Origin: Streptomyces aidingensis
GTDB taxonomy: Bacteria; Actinomycetota; Actinomycetes; Streptomycetales; Streptomycetaceae
DNA: 64,000 bases
Direction of reading: 5' to 3'
Assembly (NCBI RefSeq): GCF_900112355.1
Contig: NZ_FOLM01000006.1
Span: forward strand, 124,001-188,000
The notes beneath the pieces are model-generated. The model ran no database searches. It worked only from the letters and a program-made list of their open reading frames with translations, and was not told where the DNA came from. Each line of letters begins with the position of its first letter. The first letter of the stretch is position 1. Below, piece by piece: positions 59,888 through 64,000 of this stretch. The position numbers were made by a program, and so were the translations under genes.

Positions 59888-60505
59888 GTGGCCGCGGCGT
59901 CCGGCGCGGATCATGACCACCGGGAACCGGCCGTCGCGCTGCGCGAACCGGCCGTCATGAGCTCAGCGGGGGTGGGCATTGGGGATAACCGAGCTGCCGT
60001 GGCGCGGCGTTTCGACGAGGTGTTCTGCGCCCTGCTGCCGCGGCTGTACCGGAGGGCGGCGCTGCTGACCCCGTCCTCCCAGACGGCGGAGGATTTCGTG
60101 CACGACACCTATCTGAAACTCGCCGCCCGGCCGGAACGGCTGACGGTCCATCCGGAGCCGTACGCCTATGCCTTCGCGGCGCTGCTCAGCGTGGTGCGGG
60201 ACGCCTGGCGGCGCGACCGGCGGCTGGTGGTGCAGGAGAGTGTCGAGCCGCCGGCCGGCAACGGCGGCGTCTGGGACGGCGGCCTGCACCGCAAGGCGGC
60301 CGAGCTGGAGGCGGTGCGGCTGCTGTCGCAGCTCCCGGTGCGGCAGGCGGGAGTGATGATCCTGATGGATCTCGACGGCTACACCGTCGACCAGGCGGCG
60401 AAGATCCTGGGCGTGCACCGCGGCACGGCCGCCCGGGCCCGGGCCCGGGCGCTGGACACGCTGCGCCGCGTGCTGGGCTCCCCGGAGGGGACGGCGCCGC
60501 GATGA
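59888..60505 (+). CDS. ECF-type RNA polymerase sigma factor
   Basis: The protein is a group-IV sigma factor with region 2 (VARRFDEVFCALLPRLYRRAALLTPSSQTAEDFVHDTYLKLAARPERL) and region 4 with its helix-turn-helix (LPVRQAGVMILMDLDGYTVDQAAKILGVHRGTAARARARALDTLRRVL). Two starts are possible: GTG 59888 (205 residues), with GGAAAGGG just upstream, and ATG 59957 (182 residues), which begins close to region 2 but has no ribosome-binding site. I prefer the first, weakly. Between them the sequence GAACCGGCCGTC occurs twice. The stop overlaps the membrane-protein gene (ATGA), the usual arrangement of a sigma factor with its regulator. Confidence 0.87.
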   Translation: MAAASGADHDHREPAVALREPAVMSSAGVGIGDNRAAVARRFDEVFCALLPRLYRRAALLTPSSQTAEDFVHDTYLKLAARPERLTVHPEPYAYAFAALLSVVRDAWRRDRRLVVQESVEPPAGNGGVWDGGLHRKAAELEAVRLLSQLPVRQAGVMILMDLDGYTVDQAAKILGVHRGTAARARARALDTLRRVLGSPEGTAPR

Positions 60506-61107
60506 GCAGCGACCTCTCCCGCGAGCAGACGGCCGAACTGGTGCGGGCCCGGCTGGCCGAGGCCGAGGATTCCGTCGTGGTGCCGCCGGACCTCTGGCAG
60601 CGGATGCGGGCCGGACCGGTGTATCCGCCCCGCCGCCGGTCCTGGCCCCGTCCGGCGGCGCTGGCGGCCTCGCTGGCCGCCGGGCTGGGGGCGGCCGTGG
60701 CCGTCGCGGCGGTCGCCGCCGGCGCCTGGTGGCTGGCAGGTCCCCGCCCCGGAACCGCCCCGGCCGCCGCCCCGGAGACGGTCCCGCTGACGGTTTACAA
60801 CGCGGAGCGGGCATGCCGCCCGCTGCGGGTCATCGAGTGCAGCCTGCATCTGGCCGCCGATCCGTACGGTGTGTACGCCGAGCCGGGCAATCACACCGGG
60901 CGGGTGTGGCACGGCGACACGGTCACGGCCCGCTGCGTCATCGGGGACGGGACCCTGCTGACCGACGAGAGCGGCGTCTCGTCCCGGCGCTGGTATCTGG
61001 TCACCACCGAGGACGGCACCCAGGGCTGGCTGCCCGGTGCCCGCACCCGCAACACCGTCGAGGTGCGCCTCTGCACCGAGGACGAGATCGCGGCGGCGGC
61101 GCGCTGA
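60502..61107 (+). CDS. Single-pass membrane protein, probable partner of the sigma factor
   Basis: The 201-residue protein has a cytoplasmic N-terminus of about 45 residues (SREQTAELVRARLAEAEDSVVVPPDLWQRMRAG), one membrane helix (about 49-75) and an outside domain with four Cys (RACRPLRVIECSL, ARCVIG, VRLCTE) whose pattern VYAEPGNHTGRVWHGDTVTARCV...WYLVTTEDGTQGWLPGARTRN resembles an SH3-like/SH3b fold. No zinc anti-sigma motif (HxxxCxxC) is present. ATGA overlap with the sigma gene and the single-span topology suggest an anti-sigma or sensor role, but this is inference. The DNA-damage-type promoter of the next gene begins 10 bp after its stop. Confidence 0.78.
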   Translation: MSSDLSREQTAELVRARLAEAEDSVVVPPDLWQRMRAGPVYPPRRRSWPRPAALAASLAAGLGAAVAVAAVAAGAWWLAGPRPGTAPAAAPETVPLTVYNAERACRPLRVIECSLHLAADPYGVYAEPGNHTGRVWHGDTVTARCVIGDGTLLTDESGVSSRRWYLVTTEDGTQGWLPGARTRNTVEVRLCTEDEIAAAAR

Positions 61108-61117
61108 GCCGCGGCCA

Positions 61118-61140
61118 CTGTCAGTGCCGGTGGCTAACGT
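61118..61140 (+). promoter_or_regulatory. RecA-NDp/PafBC-type promoter of the second mycothiol-type gene
   Basis: CTGTCAGTG (61118-61126), 8 bp, TAACGT (61135-61140), then 7 nt to the ATG at 61148. Only the first base differs from the consensus. Confidence 0.78.
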
Positions 61141-61147
61141 GGCCGTC

Positions 61148-61873
61148 ATGACACCGCTGCCTTTCGAGCGCTATCTGAACGAGGTCACGGCGCGGGCCGC
61201 GCTGCTGGAGACGCTGCTGGCCGGCGCCGCCCCGCAGACACCGCTGCCCACCTGCCCGGGCTGGACGCTGACCGAGCTCTCCGTCCACGTCCGCGGCAAT
61301 CTGGCGACCCTGGGCGGCGCCGCGGCCGGGAACCCCGCCCGGGAGGTCCCGCCGCGGCTCACCGACTGCGCCGAGGACTTCGCCGCCGCCCTGCGCGCCG
61401 CGGGGCCGGACGCCCAGACGGAGTCCTGGGGCCTGAAGCAGCCCGCACGGTACTGGGCCCGGCGCGCCGCCCATGATCTGACGGTCCACCACGCCGACGC
61501 CGCCCTGGCGCTGGGCGCACCGCTGGAGGTCGCACCCGATCTGGCGGCGGACGGCCTGGACGAGCTTCTGGAGATGTTCGCCGGCGAGGATCTGCCCGGT
61601 CTGCGCGGCCTGGCCGGCCGGTCTCTGCACCTGCACGCCACCGACGCCGGGAACGCCGAGTGGCTGATCGACTTCACCGGCCCCTCCCCCACGGGCTCCG
61701 GGGGCTTCACCTGGCGCCACGCCCACCAGAAGGCCACCACCGCGGTCCGCGCCCCGATGACCGCCCTGCTGCTCCTCGCCTACCGGCGGTATCCGGCCGA
61801 CAGCGAGGACATCCAGATCCTCGGCGAGACCGCCGTCCTGGACACCTGGCTCGACCACATCGCCCTCACCTGA
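61148..61873 (+). CDS. Maleylpyruvate isomerase / DinB-like mycothiol-dependent family protein
   Basis: This 241-residue protein has a DinB-like helical bundle: CPGWTLTELSVHVRGNLATLGG with the first metal-site His, and ARRAAHDLTVHHADAAL in the place of the second metal site, where the usual Glu before HH is Asp. A C-terminal MDMPI_C-like region (SLHLHATDAGNAEWLIDF...AVRAPMTALLLLAYRRYP) follows. ATG 61148 is preceded by a -10 at leaderless distance. DinB-fold enzymes transfer bacillithiol or mycothiol to electrophiles, so a damage-induced detoxification role fits the promoter. The substrate is unknown. Confidence 0.84.
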   Translation: MTPLPFERYLNEVTARAALLETLLAGAAPQTPLPTCPGWTLTELSVHVRGNLATLGGAAAGNPAREVPPRLTDCAEDFAAALRAAGPDAQTESWGLKQPARYWARRAAHDLTVHHADAALALGAPLEVAPDLAADGLDELLEMFAGEDLPGLRGLAGRSLHLHATDAGNAEWLIDFTGPSPTGSGGFTWRHAHQKATTAVRAPMTALLLLAYRRYPADSEDIQILGETAVLDTWLDHIALT

Positions 61874-61910
61874 TTCCGCCCCACTATGCCCGTTTTCTCA
61901 TCTTTCCCCC

Positions 61911-61938
61911 TTGACATACCCATATGTCGTACTACTCT
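61911..61938 (+). promoter_or_regulatory. Strong sigma-70 promoter of the riboswitch transcript
   Basis: TTGACA (61911-61916), 16 bp, TACTCT (61933-61938). The -35 is a consensus match. The palindrome ACATA-N4-TATGT (61914-61927) overlaps it and is a candidate operator. Confidence 0.75.
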
Positions 61939-61983
61939 GGAAAGAGCCTACGGGGCGAGCGAGGGAGTTCGATCGACCGCAGG

Positions 61984-62103
61984 ATCCGAGGGGTCAAACC
62001 CGGAGAGACTGCGACGACGGGCTGAGAGGCCAGAAGGTCATGCGACCGGAAGGCGACCTCCAGAACCTGATCCGGACAATGCCGGCGCAGGGAGCCCACC
62101 TCG
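61984..62103 (+). promoter_or_regulatory. TPP (THI-element) riboswitch
   Basis: The conserved core is complete: the pyrimidine-binding CTGAGA (62022-62027), then ACCTGATCCGG (62065-62075), and AATGCCGGCG with AGGGA (to 62093). GGGGTC near 61990 fits the 5' strand of P2, and CGAGG with CCTCG (62099-62103) can close P1. These riboswitches normally shut down thiamine biosynthesis or transport genes when thiamine pyrophosphate is plentiful. No such gene follows here. Boundaries are approximate. Confidence 0.93.
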
Positions 62104-62280
62104 TAGGCCCCTTTACGTTGTGGCAGGGCGGCCGGTCTTGCAGCCCCCCTCACAGCAGCCGGTGCGCCCGGGAATGAGCCGGCCATATGTGTCCCCAGGT
62201 TCGCAGAGGCCGGCGAAGCGCACTCCACCAGACGCGCTCAGGTACCGACACGGTGCCCCTGCCCCGCAGCCGTCCGCACG

Positions 62281-63870
62281 TCAAGTGCCACCTGTGAATT
62301 CGATCCGGGTCAGTAGGTCGCGGATCTCCCGGGCCTCCGGATGCTCCGGTCCGTGGTCGGCGGTCAGTTCGGCCAGCAGGGCCCGGAAGACGTGGGCGGC
62401 CTCGCGGATGCGATGTGCGGCGAGCAGCAGGTCACCGATCCGGCGGCGCAGCTCGCCGACGCTGCCACCGCCGGGCGTCCTGCCGCGCTGCTCCGCGAGC
62501 GACAGCAGCGCCCGGTACTCGGCCAGCGCGTCCTCGGTCTCGCCGAGAGCGGCCAGGCAGACCGCCGCCTGCTGCCGGTACTCCACAGCCCGCTCGCTCT
62601 CCGGACCGTCGATCCGCGACCAGGACGCGATCAGGGCCTGGAAGGCCACCAGTCCCCGGCGGTAGTCACGGCCGAGCACCAGGGCCGCGGCGTGGGTCTC
62701 CCGGATCTCGAGCATCCGAGGATGGTCCGGCCCGACCGGCGAGGCGGCGATGACCTCCTCCAGCACACCCACTGCCTGCGAGAAACGCTCCTCGTCGATC
62801 AGGGCGAACGCGTGCTCCTCGGCCTCCTTGAGCTCCGCCATCGCCACGGCGGGCGGCTGCTCGGGAGGCGTCGACGGCTCTGGCCCGGGCAGGGCCGACG
62901 CGGCGGGCCGCACGGGCTGCTGCCTGGGGGCGAGCGGGCGGCGGTAGGGCCGGGTGGGGTTCGGGACACCCGTCACAGCAGGCGCCACCGGCTCGGCGGC
63001 CTGTCCCGGTCCGGGCAGGTACGGGCTGAGCCGCCGGTGCACCTCCTCCGCCGAGGCCGGCCGGTCCTCCGGCGCCTTGGCCAGCAGATCGAGGACCAGG
63101 TCCTCCAGTTCCGGCGGCACCCCGGGGTTGAGGACGCGCAACGGCACGGGTTCCTCGTGCACATGCTGGAGGGCCGGGTCACTGGTGCCGTCGAAGACCT
63201 TGCCGCCGCTGAGCATCTCGTGCAGCAGGCAGCCGAGCGCGTACAGGTCGCTGCGCGGGCTGACCCCCACGCCGTGGAACTGCTCGGGTGACATGTAGTC
63301 GCGGGTGCCGACCATCTGACCGGTATCGGTGATCTGCGTGACGTCCGTGCCCAGCACGGCGGCCACGCCGAAGTCGAGCACCTTCACATGGCCGGTGTCA
63401 TCGATCATCACATTGCCCGGCTTGAGATCGCGGTGCACCACCGGCACCGCGTGGGCGAAGGAGAGCACCGAGCAGATCTGGGCGGCGATCGACACCGCCC
63501 ACGCCAGCGGCAACGGCTCGCCGTGCTCTGCCAGGATGTCCCCGAGGGACCGGCCGCGGACCAGCTGCATCACCAGATAGAGCTCGTCCAGCGCGTTCTC
63601 GTCCGCCGGGTCGCGGTCGATGGCCGCGTCGTAGACGGCGGGCACACCGGGATGCTCGATCCTGGCGGTGACCCTCGCCTCCCGTTTGAACCGCTGGGCC
63701 AGCTCCGCCCGTTGGCCAGGGGTCCGCGCCTTCTCCGCGCGGATCCGCTTGACCGCGACCGGACGGTCCAGCACGGTGTCGTAGCCCTCCCAGACCACGC
63801 CCATCCCCCCGCCGTCGAGCGGCGCGCTCAGCTCATAACGGTTCGCGATCCGCCGCGACCGATACTCCAT
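62281..63870 (-). CDS. Serine/threonine protein kinase with C-terminal TPR-like region
   Basis: This 529-residue Hanks-type kinase has a glycine loop LDGGGMGVVWEGY (18-30), catalytic Lys41 (AVKRI), HRDLKPGNVMI near residues 145-155, DFG in VKVLDFGVA, and GTRDYMSPEQF at the activation segment. A Pro-rich linker (about 300-355) replaces the transmembrane-PASTA arrangement; after it, residues 360-525 are helical repeats of the TPR type (FALIDEERFSQAVGVLEEVIAASPVGPDHPRMLEIRETHAAALVLGRDYRRGL...). No membrane helix is seen, so it is probably cytoplasmic. ATG 63870 follows GGAAGGG. It converges on the orphan TPP riboswitch. Confidence 0.93.
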   Translation of the reverse strand: MEYRSRRIANRYELSAPLDGGGMGVVWEGYDTVLDRPVAVKRIRAEKARTPGQRAELAQRFKREARVTARIEHPGVPAVYDAAIDRDPADENALDELYLVMQLVRGRSLGDILAEHGEPLPLAWAVSIAAQICSVLSFAHAVPVVHRDLKPGNVMIDDTGHVKVLDFGVAAVLGTDVTQITDTGQMVGTRDYMSPEQFHGVGVSPRSDLYALGCLLHEMLSGGKVFDGTSDPALQHVHEEPVPLRVLNPGVPPELEDLVLDLLAKAPEDRPASAEEVHRRLSPYLPGPGQAAEPVAPAVTGVPNPTRPYRRPLAPRQQPVRPAASALPGPEPSTPPEQPPAVAMAELKEAEEHAFALIDEERFSQAVGVLEEVIAASPVGPDHPRMLEIRETHAAALVLGRDYRRGLVAFQALIASWSRIDGPESERAVEYRQQAAVCLAALGETEDALAEYRALLSLAEQRGRTPGGGSVGELRRRIGDLLLAAHRIREAAHVFRALLAELTADHGPEHPEAREIRDLLTRIEFTGGT

Positions 63871-64000
63871 CGCCGGCCCTTCCCCGAGATCGTCCGGCGG
63901 CCAGTCTGCCCCGGTCCGACCCACAGGTCCAGAAAGCGACAGCACCACATTTCACGCCGCGTGCACAACCGGGACCACGCCGTAGGATGTACGGCCACGC
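63871..64000. other. Right edge of the window
   Basis: This is upstream sequence of the kinase gene. TAGGAT at the extreme right (about 63982-63987) could be a -10 for a rightward gene beyond the window. Nothing else is recognised. Confidence 0.4.

Larger units (their letters stand above)
61874..62280. other. 407-bp region with an isolated TPP riboswitch
   Basis: This holds a strong rightward promoter, a palindrome overlapping it, a TPP riboswitch, and then about 180 bp with no convincing gene before the convergent kinase. An open frame from GTG 62120 runs into the antisense of the kinase but has no ribosome-binding site and no recognisable protein. Confidence 0.7.

Noticed and set aside
61911-62177. 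An 88-codon rightward frame across the TPP riboswitch
   Set aside because: It lies over the conserved RNA structure and its start coincides with the -35 element. Coding is very unlikely.
62120-62665. A possible gene regulated by the TPP riboswitch, starting at GTG 62120
   Set aside because: No ribosome-binding site, low-complexity composition, no thiamine-protein similarity, and it runs into the antisense of the kinase.

Overview
The window is high-GC actinobacterial chromosome, almost certainly Streptomyces or a close relative. WhiA, SecG, CtaB, an RbpA-family protein, mycothiol-dependent enzymes, many GTG starts and promoters of the TANNNT type all point that way. The identification rests on remembered protein families, not on a search. 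I see no CRISPR array, rRNA, tRNA, IS element or prophage.

Left arm (1-10580): an accessory sugar-acid cluster. A galM-lacI unit (minus strand; lacI is cut by the window edge) diverges from an eight-gene plus-strand group: a Udh-like SDR, a KdgD-type dehydratase, an enolase-superfamily acid-sugar dehydratase, two Gfo/Idh/MocA oxidoreductases and a CUT1-type ABC importer (two permeases and a lipoprotein). Two LacI-type operators lie between the divergent promoters. The set resembles an oxidative uronate/aldarate pathway.

Central block (10600-31550): conserved Streptomyces core metabolism. It holds an ABC exporter, heme A synthesis (ctaA, ctaB), a PanE-like reductase, the pentose-phosphate operon tkt-tal-zwf-opcA-pgl with pgi facing it, an RbpA-family protein, secG, and the glycolytic genes gap-pgk-tpiA.

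Cell-cycle and DNA-repair block (32000-50200): whiA-yvcK-rapZ, uvrC, uvrA and uvrB, interleaved with a metallo-hydrolase, a mycothiol-type enzyme, a large secreted phosphodiester glycosidase, TerD, GDPD and ogt.

Right arm (50200-64000): an M23 peptidase, an MFS transporter, a PIG-L deacetylase, a PemK/MazF-like protein, a WGR-beta-propeller protein, acylphosphatase, a Mut7-C RNase, a DEDDh exonuclease, a secreted I36-type inhibitor, an ECF sigma factor with a membrane partner, a second mycothiol-type enzyme, a TPP riboswitch with no thiamine gene behind it, and a Ser/Thr kinase.

The most notable result is regulatory. Eight genes (uvrA, uvrB, uvrC, ogt, the PemK-like gene, the WGR-propeller gene, the DEDDh exonuclease and a mycothiol-type enzyme) carry a recognisable RecA-NDp/PafBC DNA-damage promoter (TTGTCRGTG-N8-TANNNT). 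The WGR gene has a perfect copy, back to back with one for the PemK-like gene. This links several uncharacterised proteins to the LexA-independent damage response. About a quarter of the genes also look leaderless, with a -10 hexamer 6-8 nt before the start codon.
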